DNA of 64,000 nt from Molanna angustata. Taxonomy: Eukaryota; Arthropoda; Insecta; Trichoptera; Molannidae. The stretch spans positions 18,070,570-18,134,569 of the forward strand of contig OY754981.1 in the NCBI GenBank assembly GCA_963576475.1, written 5' to 3'. The translations under genes and the position numbers were made by a program. Below the pieces are notes generated by a model. The model searched no databases. It was not told the origin of the DNA and was given only the letters and a program-made list of their open reading frames with translations. Below are positions 56,501 through 58,340 of this stretch, in pieces (position 1 is the first letter of the stretch; each line of letters begins with the position of its first letter).

Positions 56501-56787
56501 CAACATATAAATCTTGTTTCCATAAAATTGAAAATATTTTTGACAAATCGTATAACGGTGATTTATAGACAAATCACTGAAATTGATTTTGTATGCTCAC
56601 CAAAGGAATGATTAAATATGTATTGGTCCAGTATTATTAACTTAAATGATTTGCAGATAATAATATAGAATTTGTATATTTACAGGGAGCTCCAGATATC
56701 TCAACCAAAGGAGTATCGTGGAATAAAATTCAACCTCATGATCACTTATGCCGGTCAACATTGGAGCATTTTGCCGTAAAAACTTAA
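8142..56787 (+). CDS. Four-exon protein-coding gene, function unknown (258 aa)
   Basis: The exons are 8142-8519, 48431-48551, 50133-50308 and 56686-56787. They join in frame to give 258 codons and a TAA. The introns have donors GTACGT, GTAAGA and GTAAGT and acceptors ending TTCCAG, TTTCAG and TTACAG, with phases 0, 1 and 0. The start is supported by an in-frame TGA 12 codons upstream and an A at -3. The protein is soluble-looking: a Lys-rich N-terminus (residues 1-14), then mixed charged and hydrophobic helical-looking sequence (about 25-125), then a part that looks strand-rich (about 165-225, including YMITDILMCKTVEFRV). I see no signal peptide or membrane segment. I do not recognise the family. 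Intron 1 is about 39.9 kb and packed with transposons. Clean exons among decayed repeats argue for a live gene. The model needs transcript support. Confidence 0.8.
8520..9219. other. Start of intron 1, no recognised repeat
   Basis: The GTACGT donor opens about 39.9 kb of intron. This part is AT-rich and shows no recognisable element. Confidence 0.5.
9220..9660. repeat. Degenerate TG-rich tandem repeat
   Basis: Imperfect units of roughly 45-60 bp recur, built around GTGTTTTAGACAGCTCAATT and TGTATGTCTGTGAATGTGTTT. The repeats keep several frames open on both strands, giving His/Thr-rich translations that are not genes. The array stops about 30 bp before the 5' end of Helitron H4. Confidence 0.7.
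9693..10679 (+). mobile_element. Helitron, complete non-autonomous copy (H4)
   Basis: The element starts TCCAACTGTCGAT after an A and ends CTAG before a T, matching the A/T insertion rule and TC...CTRR ends of Helitrons. The first 13 bases are matched in inverted orientation at 10644-10656 with one mismatch. A short hairpin (10660-10672) precedes CAACTAG. It is 987 bp long. It encodes no replication/helicase protein, so it must depend on an autonomous relative. Internal landmarks are the ACTCAGAATTCGGAGTAGAA block near 9870 and the AAACACCCCAACTAGATAAT block near 10267. Confidence 0.88.
10680..11449. other. Intron stretch without recognised feature
   Basis: AT-rich, with no open frame or repeat that I can place. 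Confidence 0.5.
11450..11592 (+). mobile_element. SINE-a, diverged, plus orientation
   Basis: The segment TTTTCAGTTTGGATTTATG ... CTAGAATGTGGCAACTTGT matches the SINE-a body. A weak tRNA-like head (CGTGGCAGTTAGGTATCTG) precedes it at about 11473. This is the only plus-strand SINE-a noticed. Confidence 0.6.
11620..14010 (+). mobile_element. Decayed Jockey/I-type LINE (endonuclease, RT, RNase H remnants)
   Basis: Order of pieces: endonuclease start with LQWNARS and an ETW motif (about 11733-11830); the endonuclease DFNAHSPSW motif (about 12109-12140) and a TLDLSL motif (about 12258-12280); an RT G-PQGSVLSP motif on a broken frame (about 12888-12925); an RT thumb-like region at 12870-13217; an RNase H-like IYGNERVDALAKEAA segment (about 13603-13655); and a terminal Cys/His-type segment CECGWD...DHVLFGC (about 13925-13977). 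The YADD part of the RT is deleted, and stops and frameshifts are frequent. An element with RNase H after the RT fits the I/Jockey superfamily. It is dead and lies within intron 1. Confidence 0.78.
14050..14700 (-). mobile_element. LINE 3' fragment (CR1/Jockey-like), minus strand
   Basis: On the minus strand a 127-codon open frame (14457-14074) carries the typical C-terminal pattern of such elements: HPFTVDLQHIRTSRF, SFINTAARLWNDLP and VFPPSYNPGRFK. Upstream, across a frame break, LLNTLDAVQRRAIRLI is readable (about 14560-14610). RT catalytic parts are missing, so it is 5'-truncated at about 14700. It is tail to tail with the preceding plus-strand LINE. Confidence 0.8.
14701..15545. other. 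Intron stretch without recognised feature
   Basis: A small run of CACA-type sequence lies near 14760-14795, and A/T-rich simple sequence runs from about 15260 to 15540. No gene seen. Confidence 0.45.
15546..15770 (+). mobile_element. SINE-b, near full length
   Basis: A tRNA-like head (CGACCGCCGTAAAACAGTTG, then GGTTCGATTCCCAG) is followed by the family body and an ATT-repeat tail. TAAATGT occurs just before the head and again after the tail, a possible 7-bp target duplication. Confidence 0.85.
15753..15891. repeat. Short tandem duplication next to SINE-b
   Basis: The stretch from ATTATTATTATTTATTAAAT through AAGTGAC appears at about 15753-15782 and again at 15862-15891, 109 bp apart. An A-rich low-complexity stretch lies between them. 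Confidence 0.6.
15892..15965. repeat. Solo arm of the 391-bp inverted-repeat element
   Basis: The phrase GTAAGCGCTGTAGGTGCC followed by CCGGTTCTCCTATAAATA matches one terminal arm of the element at 40210-40600. Only one arm is visible. Confidence 0.55.
16150..16235. repeat. Diverged fragment of the 117-bp palindromic element
   Basis: GCTGCACAGAACACAAATTT, TTTCGCTTGG and GCGCAAATCG resemble the core of the family best seen at 36712-36828. Confidence 0.4.
16428..16672 (-). mobile_element. RTE-like LINE 3' end, minus strand (inverted pair, left)
   Basis: The minus-strand translation includes KADKRGT, GRPRKSWHDHING, RRACMRRCMDVNEARN and WRSVLSAYP. This is the extreme C-terminus of the element at 32933-34750, followed by a CATACCATACC tail. 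It is 5'-truncated. Confidence 0.8.
16755..17032 (+). mobile_element. RTE-like LINE 3' end, plus strand (inverted pair, right)
   Basis: It carries the same C-terminal sequence as the neighbour on the opposite strand: KADKRGT, NRGRPRKS, RRACMRRCMDVNEARN and WREVLSAYP, with stops in between, and it ends near GTATGGTATGTATGG. The two copies face each other with their truncated ends inward and can form a long hairpin. Confidence 0.8.
17345..17880 (-). mobile_element. LINE RT fragment (RTE-like), minus strand
   Basis: The minus-strand translation runs from LRFADDIVLFANTEKEI (the RT catalytic FADD, about 17845-17862) through MNINKTKIMS to LERRRGLGWAAFSKLSN and FDACVLPVLTYGFET. A frame break separates the FADD part from the open frame at 17705-17412. 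N-terminal RT motifs and the 3' tail are absent. Confidence 0.82.
17955..18125 (+). mobile_element. SINE-c, full length
   Basis: The tRNA-like head reads GGTGGCAGAGCGGTTAGCGC with a stem-loop CTGGG-TTAGTAA-TCCAG and a B box GAGTTCGAATCC. The AGT triplet in the loop and general layout point to a threonine tRNA origin (inference). The body contains TTATTTTAGGGAACGTAGG and ends in an A-rich tail. Confidence 0.87.
18160..18600 (-). mobile_element. Jockey-like LINE C-terminal fragment, minus strand
   Basis: The minus-strand frame includes AARLVYYSYFHSIIISYGI, LLWGKDADMESIFVLQKRA and IRSIY, continuing to a GSRDSLRE-like part across a stop. This is the usual sequence after the RT domain in Jockey-type ORF2. 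No catalytic core is present. Confidence 0.8.
18635..18866 (-). mobile_element. SINE-a, full length
   Basis: A and B boxes are present on the minus strand at the right end, and a TTTATTTATTTAATATTG tail lies on the left. It is very similar to the copy at 4746-4986. Confidence 0.88.
18867..19355. other. Intron stretch without recognised feature
   Basis: AT-rich, with no gene or repeat recognised. Confidence 0.5.
19356..19629. repeat. Possible hAT-like terminus (CAGTGGCGTAGCTA)
   Basis: CAGTGGCGTAGCTAC at 19356 resembles ends found on hAT-like elements in insects, and a related word (CAGTAGCGTAGCTAG) occurs at 42402. A GGGGGCCC-type phrase after the next Helitron (about 19895) could belong to the other side. 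No clear paired end was found. Confidence 0.35.
19630..19876 (+). mobile_element. Helitron, 3' part (copy H5)
   Basis: It contains the TATTATGGGTAGGAAAAAAG block, the inverted repeat TCGACAGTTGGA (about 19842-19853), the CATGTGTTACATG hairpin and CAACTAG followed by T. The 5' half is deleted. Confidence 0.8.
19877..20514. other. Intron stretch, possible decayed DNA transposon end
   Basis: CAGTCAATTTTCGTTATACG at 20234 loosely resembles pogo/Tigger-type ends. There is no partner end and no transposase, so I do not call it. Confidence 0.35.
20515..20854. mobile_element. MITE-like element with long terminal inverted repeats
   Basis: The left arm from CAAAGGTCAGGGCAAAAATG is matched in reverse by the right arm ending CATTTTTGCCATGACCTTTG. 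The match continues inward for about 80 bases with substitutions and includes the shared core AGCGTATTGC. Total length is about 340 bp. Two open frames over the right arm are chance. Confidence 0.8.
20855..21419. other. Intron stretch with a small local duplication
   Basis: CAACTTACATATATTAAT occurs twice near 21307 and 21342. Nothing else was recognised. Confidence 0.45.
21420..21540. repeat. 117-bp palindromic element, diverged copy
   Basis: TTTCTTGAGCCTTTTCGCCG, AAGCAAAAAGACACAAATG and CATCTGCGCACC place it in the family best seen at 36712-36828, in the opposite orientation. Confidence 0.6.
21786..21903 (+). mobile_element. RTE-like LINE 3' end inside SINE-a
   Basis: A 118-bp piece encodes the last residues of the 32933-34750 element (WRSVLSAYPVRDMA-like) and the start of its ATGT-rich tail. 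A 12-bp target duplication flanks it. It is a strongly 5'-truncated insertion. Confidence 0.82.
21962..22098. mobile_element. Short insert of unclassified repeat in SINE-a
   Basis: It contains TTAGCTATAAACCACTTG and TTTCGGAAGCGCTGTCCTTC, also found at 39828-39932. An 11-bp duplication flanks it, so it arrived by insertion. Confidence 0.65.
22177..22836. other. Intron stretch without recognised feature
   Basis: A few short open frames on both strands show no recognisable protein pattern. No repeat recognised. Confidence 0.45.
22837..23030 (+). repeat. 16-bp minisatellite block (about 12 units)
   Basis: Units of about 16 bp follow CGGTCAATTGTCCCCA with variation. One odd unit reads CGGTAAAAAGGGCGTA. 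The block ends with CGGTCAATTGTCCGGG. Each unit holds a near-palindrome around CAATTG. The same block, with the same odd unit and end, occurs inverted at 51039-51235. Confidence 0.9.
23031..24349. other. Intron stretch without recognised feature
   Basis: AT-rich. A phrase GGTAATATATTCGACAT near 24109 resembles one at about 36660 and may belong to a dispersed repeat, but I cannot delimit it. Confidence 0.4.
24350..24870. repeat. Unclassified interspersed repeat (copy 1 of a pair)
   Basis: It contains CCCAAACTATAAGTC twice and ends with GTTGGCCACAACCCACTCG. A diverged relative lies at 50500-50885. The 63-codon open frame inside is not convincing. Confidence 0.5.
24969..25085. mobile_element. 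117-bp palindromic MITE-like element
   Basis: The ends CGCCAAATA and TATTTGGCG are inverted. The core has GCGCAGAGCGTAAATTTGTG and TTGCTTCGTTGG and ends with GCTCAAGATATTTGGCG. It has the same length and structure as the copy at 36712-36828. Confidence 0.8.
25123..25182 (-). mobile_element. RTE-like LINE 3' tip, minus strand
   Basis: About 60 bp. Read on the minus strand it gives GTGGCGTTCGTTTCTCTCTG and the GACATGGCGTG end followed by an ATGT tail, as in the 32933-34750 element. Confidence 0.75.
25183..25514. other. Intron stretch without recognised feature
   Basis: AT-rich, nothing recognised. Confidence 0.5.
25515..25965 (+). mobile_element. RTE-type LINE C-terminal fragment, open frame
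   Basis: A 136-codon open frame (25528-25938) includes LAYGCETLAITETLDTFERK, VLRRICG, RMRWAGHVQRM, GRRRVGSLRWEDEV and WRRNLTEAKARFGL, the standard C-terminus of RTE-type elements. A GAAGAAGAAG tail follows. It lacks endonuclease and RT, so it is 5'-truncated. Of the LINE fragments here it keeps one of the cleanest frames and is probably a fairly recent insertion. Confidence 0.88.
25966..26549. other. Intron stretch without recognised feature
   Basis: AT-rich, nothing recognised. Confidence 0.5.
26550..26829 (+). mobile_element. Helitron, 3' part (copy H6)
   Basis: It carries the block AGGCAGTATACACTACACAA, the inverted repeat TCGACAGTTGGA (about 26795-26806), the hairpin and a final CTAG at 26826-26829 before T. 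One base near the end differs from other copies (GTATCTAG). Confidence 0.8.
26830..28759. other. Long intron stretch without recognised gene
   Basis: About 1.9 kb. Open frames at 27795-27977 and 28315-28552 have no recognisable protein pattern. A phrase with GAGTTCCTGGTTCTTTCGG near 28508 resembles the end of the 391-bp inverted-repeat element. Confidence 0.45.
28760..28882. repeat. Solo arm of the 391-bp inverted-repeat element
   Basis: GGAGAACCGGGAAAGCAGGC, GGCTGGTTTACG and GCGCAACGTTC match one arm of the element at 40210-40600. Confidence 0.6.
28883..29409. other. Intron stretch without recognised feature
   Basis: AT-rich, nothing recognised. Confidence 0.5.
29410..29615 (-). mobile_element. 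SINE-a, diverged
   Basis: It matches the family body (GCCACATTCT, CAGATCCAGACAGAAAACAC) and a damaged tRNA-like head (CCAGAATCGAACCCTGAACC). The A box has decayed. Confidence 0.75.
29735..29910 (+). mobile_element. LINE C-terminal fragment, plus strand
   Basis: Broken frames give GRPK-like and WWRKICRNV/MVAEDMQECN-like sequence and then WRSAVRRTDPT, as at the ends of RTE-type ORFs. No longer frame survives. Confidence 0.6.
29911..30320. other. Moderately GC-rich segment of unknown origin
   Basis: Open for 111 codons on the plus strand (29984-30319), but the translation is aromatic-rich and matches nothing I recognise. Probably a remnant of a transposon. Confidence 0.35.
30520..30800 (+). 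mobile_element. Possible Jockey-like LINE 3' fragment
   Basis: One frame reads FLSSSLEVQFARLWNK, similar to the ARLWN region near the C-terminus of Jockey/CR1 ORF2, and T-rich 3' UTR-like sequence follows. Short and weak. Confidence 0.45.
30801..31297. other. Intron stretch without recognised feature
   Basis: AT-rich, nothing recognised. Confidence 0.5.
31298..31400. repeat. 117-bp palindromic element, diverged copy
   Basis: CTTCTTGAGCCTTTTTTATC, GCAAGCAAAAAGACACAAAT and CAATCTGCGATACC match the family core in reverse orientation. Terminal parts have decayed. Confidence 0.6.
31401..31796. other. Unclassified moderately GC-rich segment
   Basis: No domain is recognisable. It could be decayed transposon sequence. 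Confidence 0.35.
31797..31963. mobile_element. MITE-like element, about 47-bp inverted ends
   Basis: The left end GTCCGTACACATCCAACCTG continues to AAAAATCAAT. It is matched in reverse by the right end, which runs from ATTGATTTTGATCACGG to TGTGTACGGGAC. Total length is 167 bp, with no coding capacity. Confidence 0.75.
32209..32358 (-). mobile_element. LINE 3' tail (RTE-like), minus strand
   Basis: The phrase CATCATCATCAGCCATTATT then CGTCCAGTGTTGGATATAGG is the reverse complement of a common RTE-type 3' end (CCA-CACTGGACG ... GATGATGATG). Coding sequence beyond it is not readable. Confidence 0.65.
32933..34750 (+). mobile_element. RTE-like LINE, 5'-truncated, reverse transcriptase readable
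   Basis: This is the best-preserved retrotransposon here. It encodes the RT domain in two frames: VKERWKEYFKELYD (about 33051), GKAAGYDSVSAELIK, WRNAVVVPLYEGKGSKLDC, NYRAISLLSS, AFIDLEKAYDKV (about 33586-33621), GVRQGCVLSPWLFN (about 33764-33805), the catalytic YADD at 33890-33901, then LTYASETW and WFGHMGRM. A frameshift near 33655-33662 breaks the frame just after the first palm aspartate motif, and another near 34515 separates the last part (GRGRPRKGWHDH ... VLSAYPARDMA). The 5' endonuclease is absent. The tail is (ATGT)n. TACCATCAAGTT lies on both sides (32921-32932 and 34751-34762), a 12-bp target duplication. The exact clade is unsure. RTE-like is my inference. Confidence 0.88.
34763..35497 (+). 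mobile_element. Jockey-like LINE 3' end and UTR
   Basis: The frame starting near 34747 reads LSDRRIIFDLITLHKMVHSS and continues as ALIEQIVYHAPVRSTH, the usual C-terminal sequence of Jockey-type ORF2. It is followed by a T-rich 3' UTR and an AATAAATAAATAAAT tail at about 35482-35497. The 5' part is absent. Confidence 0.7.
35709..36711. other. Intron stretch without recognised feature
   Basis: AT-rich, nothing recognised apart from a phrase GAGGTGATATATTCCACATA near 36657 shared loosely with 24110. Confidence 0.45.
36712..36828. mobile_element. 117-bp palindromic MITE-like element
   Basis: CGCCAAATATCTTGA at the left and TCAAGTTATTTGGCG at the right are inverted. The core has GCGCAGAGCGCAAATTTGTG, TTTTTGCTTCGTTGG and GCAAATCGCCCCCC. 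Length 117 bp, identical to the copy at 24969-25085. Confidence 0.82.
36829..37116. other. Intron stretch without recognised feature
   Basis: Nothing recognised. Confidence 0.45.
37117..37332 (+). mobile_element. SINE-b, near full length
   Basis: A tRNA-like head (GATCGCCGTGGCACAGTTGG, GGTTCGATCGCC) is followed by the family body, with a small local duplication CTGAAAATCTGAAAACACTG, and an ATT/TTT tail. Confidence 0.87.
37333..37859. other. Intron stretch without recognised gene
   Basis: AT-rich. The stretch 37720-37860 could be the 3' end of a minus-strand LINE (AATATTTATTTATTTTC at its left), but no coding sequence supports this. Confidence 0.35.
37860..37962. repeat. CA-rich microsatellite
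   Basis: Imperfect (AC)n mixed with ACCC and ACAT units. Confidence 0.85.
38137..38197 (-). mobile_element. SINE-b body fragment
   Basis: About 60 bp, AGAAGCAATATTTGCGTGAG and its surroundings, matching the middle of SINE-b on the minus strand. Confidence 0.7.
38300..38470 (+). mobile_element. SINE-c, full length
   Basis: Nearly identical to the copy at 17955, with the loop CTAGTAA between GCTGGG and TCCAG and B box GAGTTCGAATCC. Confidence 0.88.
38471..38969. other. Intron stretch without recognised feature
   Basis: Includes short phrases shared with Helitron internal sequence (CAGGGATTGTCAAC near 38677) but no delimitable element. Confidence 0.4.
38970..39275. repeat. Unclassified interspersed repeat (copy 2)
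   Basis: The partner of 6085-6375, with the same order of motifs (GATGAAACTTTCAGAATAC, ACTAGTTGATAATCTG, TAGTGAGGAGTAAAAA). Confidence 0.65.
39370..39575 (-). mobile_element. SINE-a, with deletion in the tRNA-like head
   Basis: It matches the family, but the region between the B box and the A box is shortened (CGAACCCGAACCTAACCAAC on the plus strand), so the internal promoter is damaged. Confidence 0.82.
39828..39932. mobile_element. Short element with inverted TAGCTATAAA ends
   Basis: ACTAGCTATAAACCACTT at the left and ATTTATAGCTAGT at the right are inverted. The middle has TTTCGGAAGCGCTGTCCTTC, shared with the insert at 21962-22098. About 105 bp. Confidence 0.6.
40210..40600. mobile_element. 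391-bp element with about 160-bp terminal inverted repeats
   Basis: The left arm (GGAATATTATAGGAGAA ... CCTACAGGGCTTACGACCTG ... GGTTTACGTGATCACTTTAT ... ATCAATCCAATTTTTA) is matched in reverse by the right arm through almost its whole length, leaving a spacer of roughly 80 bp. It is non-coding. Solo arms occur at 15892 and 28760. Confidence 0.83.
40700..40799 (+). mobile_element. SINE-b, 3' half
   Basis: AACTGGTTAGTTAGAAGAAA through GCAGGGTGCAGGGAAGTGTT and an ATT-repeat tail. The tRNA-like head is missing. Confidence 0.8.
41095..42068 (-). mobile_element. Helitron, complete non-autonomous copy (H9)
   Basis: On the minus strand it starts TCCAACTGTCGAT (42068-42056) and ends CTAG (41098-41095). 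The subterminal inverted repeat is at 41118-41130. Plus-strand flanks are A before and T after, fitting A/T insertion. Length 974 bp. Content is collinear with H4, including the GAATTCTGAGTA block near 41880. It has no protein-coding capacity. Confidence 0.87.
42069..42887. other. Intron stretch with one possible hAT-like end
   Basis: CAGTAGCGTAGCTAG at 42402 is related to 19356. Nothing else recognised. Confidence 0.35.
42888..43058 (+). mobile_element. SINE-c, diverged
   Basis: Head GGTGATGGCAGAGCGGTTAG with the loop TTTGTAA, then a damaged B box and the family body ending in GGACATATTCATTC. Confidence 0.82.
43325..43375 (-). mobile_element. SINE-c 3' fragment
   Basis: GATGAATATGTCCTAGTTAC followed by TACATTCCCTAAATTATGC matches the end of SINE-c on the minus strand. 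Confidence 0.65.
43443..43765 (-). mobile_element. LINE ORF2 C-terminal fragment, minus strand
   Basis: The minus-strand frame reads KTLKRLRVGVTRCKKNLYRW, then across a frame change CYWGEVQDDKHLLVC (Cys/His segment) and CNEEDLVVANYEAIAAATYW. This is the familiar end of a Jockey-type ORF2 with a zinc-finger-like motif. No RT core. Confidence 0.75.
43768..44002. repeat. Inverted plus tandem repeat
   Basis: GGCAAGTCTGGTCCGACCGG (about 43779) is the inverse of a segment reading TTTGATTTCGCCGGTTGG then ATCAGACTTGCC. That right-hand segment is part of a 69-bp unit repeated in tandem at 43865-43933 and 43934-44002, nearly identical. The open frames across both strands are by-products. Confidence 0.8.
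44076..44469. mobile_element. hAT-like MITE
   Basis: The ends CAGGGGTCGACAACC and GGTTGCCGACCCCTG are near-perfect inverted repeats of the type found on hAT transposons. The flanks CTTTGGGT and CCTTGGTT (8 bp) are similar enough to be an old 8-bp target duplication. About 394 bp, no transposase. Confidence 0.78.
44470..44940. other. Intron stretch without recognised feature
   Basis: AT-rich, nothing recognised. Confidence 0.5.
44941..45340. other. GC-richer segment with a 131-codon open frame, unrecognised
   Basis: The plus-strand frame 44942-45337 is open, but I recognise no domain. Neighbouring DNA is AT-rich, so this segment stands out. It could be an old transposon piece (for instance a 5' UTR) rather than a host exon, as no convincing splice sites frame it. 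Confidence 0.35.
45341..45639. other. Intron stretch without recognised feature
   Basis: Nothing recognised. Confidence 0.45.
45640..45785 (+). mobile_element. SINE-b, diverged
   Basis: AAACACTGGTTAGATGGAAG and AATTGCCGTATGGC match the family body. The tRNA-like head (ATGCGGGCATCATGGATTC) is weak. Confidence 0.7.
45786..47236. other. Intron stretch, possible LINE 3' UTR at its end
   Basis: AT-rich. The tail near 47015-47041 (CATTCAATAAATTTAATAAA) looks like the 3' end of a Jockey-type LINE, but no coding sequence is readable upstream. Confidence 0.35.
47237..47452 (-). mobile_element. LINE C-terminal fragment, minus strand
   Basis: The minus-strand frame has RPRGRGRNPATWWSSIEKEL and WRIHARR, a pattern of RTE-type C-termini. 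It is truncated on both sides and abuts Helitron H10. Confidence 0.6.
47453..48157 (-). mobile_element. Helitron, internally deleted copy (H10)
   Basis: On the minus strand the 5' end TCCAACTGTCGAT is at 48157-48145. The 3' hairpin and CTAG are lost at about 47453. A large internal deletion joins GAAAACAGC to TTTGGAAATATAGGCAG at 47609. The base before the 5' end is T rather than the usual A on the element strand. Confidence 0.78.
48158..48430. other. End of intron 1
   Basis: AT-rich with a T-rich tract before the TTTATTCCAG acceptor at 48421-48430. Confidence 0.6.
48431..48551 (+). CDS. Exon 2 of the unknown gene (residues 127-166)
   Basis: Starts ITLQDEKIKNK in frame with exon 1 and includes VRVIMYNFARLRIPKDK. 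It ends one base into the next codon, before GTAAGA. Confidence 0.85.
48613..48724. mobile_element. Palindromic MITE-like element, related to the 117-bp family
   Basis: ATCGGCAAATATCGTGA at the left and CAAGATATTTGCCGAT at the right are inverted. The core keeps TTTCGCTTGGTGCAAACCG. It looks like a subfamily with GGC in place of GCC at the ends. Confidence 0.65.
49091..49172. repeat. 41-bp tandem duplication
   Basis: The unit AGCATATAATAATAAAGGTA and following bases occurs twice in a row (49091 and 49132). Confidence 0.85.
50133..50308 (+). CDS. Exon 3 of the unknown gene (residues 167-225)
   Basis: Completes the split codon as Glu, then LKGVKSIYMITDILMC, VEFRVNKGTSSRIFHI and VFGFEEFDVDEDGQIVAA. 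It ends at a codon boundary before GTAAGT. The alternating hydrophobic pattern suggests beta strands (inference). Confidence 0.85.
50500..50885. repeat. Unclassified interspersed repeat (copy 2 of a pair)
   Basis: Diverged relative of 24350-24870: GCGTATGGCGTAC, CCAAACTATG, GTGTTGGCCACAGCC in the same order. Confidence 0.5.
51039..51235 (-). repeat. 16-bp minisatellite block, inverted copy
   Basis: Reverse complement of the block at 22837-23030: it begins CCCGGACAATTGACCG and contains the same odd unit next to GCGAATGGTCAATTGACC. About 12 units. Confidence 0.9.
51300..52255 (+). repeat. Tandem array of about 215-bp degenerate units
   Basis: The phrase GAGAAACCAA followed by a variant of TATGGCGGCCGTG recurs at about 51540, 51753, 52062 and 52191, with AGATGGCGAGAG at 51343 as a first unit. 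Linking sequence is alike (AATTAGAGG-GTAGATTT). Partial reverse copies lie at 54715-55210. Confidence 0.78.
52428..52577 (-). mobile_element. SINE-c in Helitron H11
   Basis: Tail TTTAAATGAATATGTCC at the left, then ACATTCCCTAAAC, GGATTCGAATTAC and CAGCGCGCTAACCG. The anticodon-stem region is deleted. Confidence 0.78.
52634..52888 (+). mobile_element. SINE-d (lepidopteran type) with 16-bp target duplication
   Basis: TAATTTTATTGAAAAG at 52618-52633 and again at 52889-52904 flanks it. Inside, a B box (ACGGTTCGAATCCGGGCGG) is followed by a body with GGTCAGATGGCAGTCGCTTC and a GGATAA...GAAAGAAG end, which I recognise from moth and butterfly SINEs. The A box is not visible, so the 5' end is truncated. 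Confidence 0.82.
53374..53616 (+). mobile_element. Probable LINE 3' UTR and tail in Helitron H11
   Basis: Non-coding, ending in an AATAAATAAAAATAAATAAA tail, and splitting the last part of the Helitron. Origin inferred from the tail type. Confidence 0.5.
53640..53812 (-). mobile_element. SINE-b with internal deletion
   Basis: AATAATAATAAATAATAAAC tail, ACACTTCC, then TTTCTCCTCTGCTGG and GATCGAACTCAGGATG of the tRNA-like head. The middle is lost. Confidence 0.7.
53813..54714. other. Intron 3 stretch without recognised feature
   Basis: AT-rich, nothing recognised. Confidence 0.45.
54715..55210 (-). repeat. Reverse copy of the 215-bp unit array
   Basis: AAATCACCTTTGAATCACGG and GCCGCCATATTC at about 54935, TCGCCATCTTGAATTTCTCG at about 55180 and GGTTTCTCATATTT at about 54772 are the reverse complement of motifs in 51300-52255. 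The 63-codon open frame inside is not a gene. Confidence 0.7.
55345..55400 (+). repeat. 16-bp minisatellite, short third copy
   Basis: GGTGAATTGTCCATTCGG, GTCAATTGTTGATACGG and TAAATTGTCCCCAC give about three units in the orientation of 22837. Confidence 0.75.
55401..55455. repeat. Fragment of the 117-bp palindromic element
   Basis: TTGGTTGGTATAATATGTGC and GCGGTGAAATGGCTTAAG match one side of the family. Confidence 0.5.
56686..56787 (+). CDS. Exon 4 of the unknown gene (residues 226-258)
   Basis: GAPDISTKGVSWNKIQPHDH then LCRSTLEHFAVKT and TAA. AATAAA overlaps the stop (56787-56792), probably too close to act as the poly(A) signal. Confidence 0.83.
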   Translation, partial: GAPDISTKGVSWNKIQPHDHLCRSTLEHFAVKT

Positions 56788-57485
56788 ATAAAAAACGGTC
56801 TATAAAATAGTCAGCTTTTCGTAGATAATTAATGTACCATGTATTTTACATGAAAAATTATTTCCATTATATTTAAGACTTTGTTACTTATTTGACAAAT
56901 TGGTATTTATTTTACATAATATTAAGACTTGTATTATTTATCAGCATTAGTAAATTAGTTGTATGTACTTATTTTATGTTGATTTCAACTATTATTGACT
57001 ATTAGATAGCCTGATTAATCAAAGTATTAATAATGTATAGAAATGGAACGAGCGAAAATAAGATCAGAATTAAAATATGGTGGTATAAGTAATGTAAAGA
57101 ATGTGATTGAATGTGATGGATAATATTTAAAAATATATTTACAAAAAAAAAGAAATATATTTTATTTTTGTTGATCGAATATGATTATAAATGTATTTAG
57201 TGTAATAAGAGCATATAATGCAAAGCAACAAAATATAGAAAAAACAAATTATTATTAACAATAAAAAAATGTTAATCAATCCATTTGTTTTACATATTAC
57301 CCAATACCCAGTTGTAATTGTTTATTGTCAACATCTAGAAAAAACATGTAAACTATGGATATTTTATCATTTTCAGAATCAGAAATCTTTAATAGTGCTA
57401 TTTGAAATCCATCAATGGAAAAAATAAATACTCAAAAACCTTTATCAACAACAAAAAAATAGGCTAGACTCCCAAAAATATAACT
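56788..57485. other. 3' flank of the unknown gene
   Basis: AT-rich, likely 3' UTR followed by intergenic DNA. The poly(A) site cannot be placed with certainty. Confidence 0.45.
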
Positions 57486-57496
57486 GTGCATTTAAT

Positions 57497-57499
<3 letters not shown>

Positions 57500-57540
<41 letters not shown>

Positions 57541-57568
57541 CACACACACACACACACACACACACCCT

Positions 57569-57602
<34 letters not shown>

Positions 57603-57640
57603 CCCTCTCATACACACATAGACACACACAAACATATGCA
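57500..57640. repeat. CA microsatellite
   Basis: (AC)n with regular ACCCTC interruptions. The His/Thr open frame over it is an artefact. An AATAAATAAATAAATAAC tail at about 57695-57712 may mean it sits in a LINE 3' UTR. Confidence 0.9.
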
Positions 57641-57712
57641 ACTTCTAACTCTAGTATGTAATTGTTTTTGTAACTTCAACATTGTATTGTTTATAATAAA
57701 TAAATAAATAAC

Positions 57713-58246
57713 AACTCCTTATAGTAGTCACGAGGTTGATAATATTATTAAACAATTTTTTTTCTAATATGGCACAGCCACCAATATAGGCGGATTTATG
57801 CTGTACCTTCAATTTAAATCATATATTCATTTTTGAAAAGAAGAGTAAAAACAGAATTTCATGAGATCTCATAAAAAAGGGGGTTTACATTATACAATTG
57901 CAAAAGGGAAGCATATGTACAAGCAATTGAAGAATTTCCAATAGATCACCAAATATGTCACTTTCAGCAAATGGTCGAGTGAAAGGCTTCCTACACTCAG
58001 CTATATCTTTATACCGGTGGTGGAGATGAATTTAACTATCTCTAATATTACAAGTTGTGTGCCAATCGCCAACAGATGCTCCATATTAAAGGGTATTGAA
58101 CTACTTCTTATTGAATGGAGTGCAGAAATAGACAGTGCTGAACTTGGTCAAAACTAATTGACTAAATTGAATATTGGTTTAAAAACGAATATTTCCGGCC
58201 CATAGTCAAGAATCATTTCCATCACATGGTATAATTATTGTACAAT
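57713..58246. other. Intergenic stretch without recognised feature
   Basis: Nothing recognised. Confidence 0.45.
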
Positions 58247-58340
58247 AACTTGAGCCAGAATTCCAGGTCTTTTTGCTTCTTGGGAAAAGTGTAAATCGCT
58301 CCCCTCCACGACGAAATGGCTCAAGAATTTTGAGGATAAC
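58247..58340. repeat. 117-bp palindromic element, diverged copy
   Basis: ACTTGAGCCAGAATTCC and GAAATGGCTCAAGAATTTTG are inverted ends. The core has TTTTTGCTTC and GTAAATCGCTCCCC. Confidence 0.65.

Larger units (their letters stand above)
50309..56685. other. Intron 3
   Basis: 6,377 bp, bounded by GTAAGT and TTTGTATATTTACAG. It contains the inverted composite repeat, Helitron H11 and two SINEs listed separately. The stretch 55456-56685 shows nothing recognisable. Confidence 0.75.

Noticed and set aside
57486..57707. His/Thr-rich 73-codon open frame
   Set aside because: It is a translation of the CA microsatellite.
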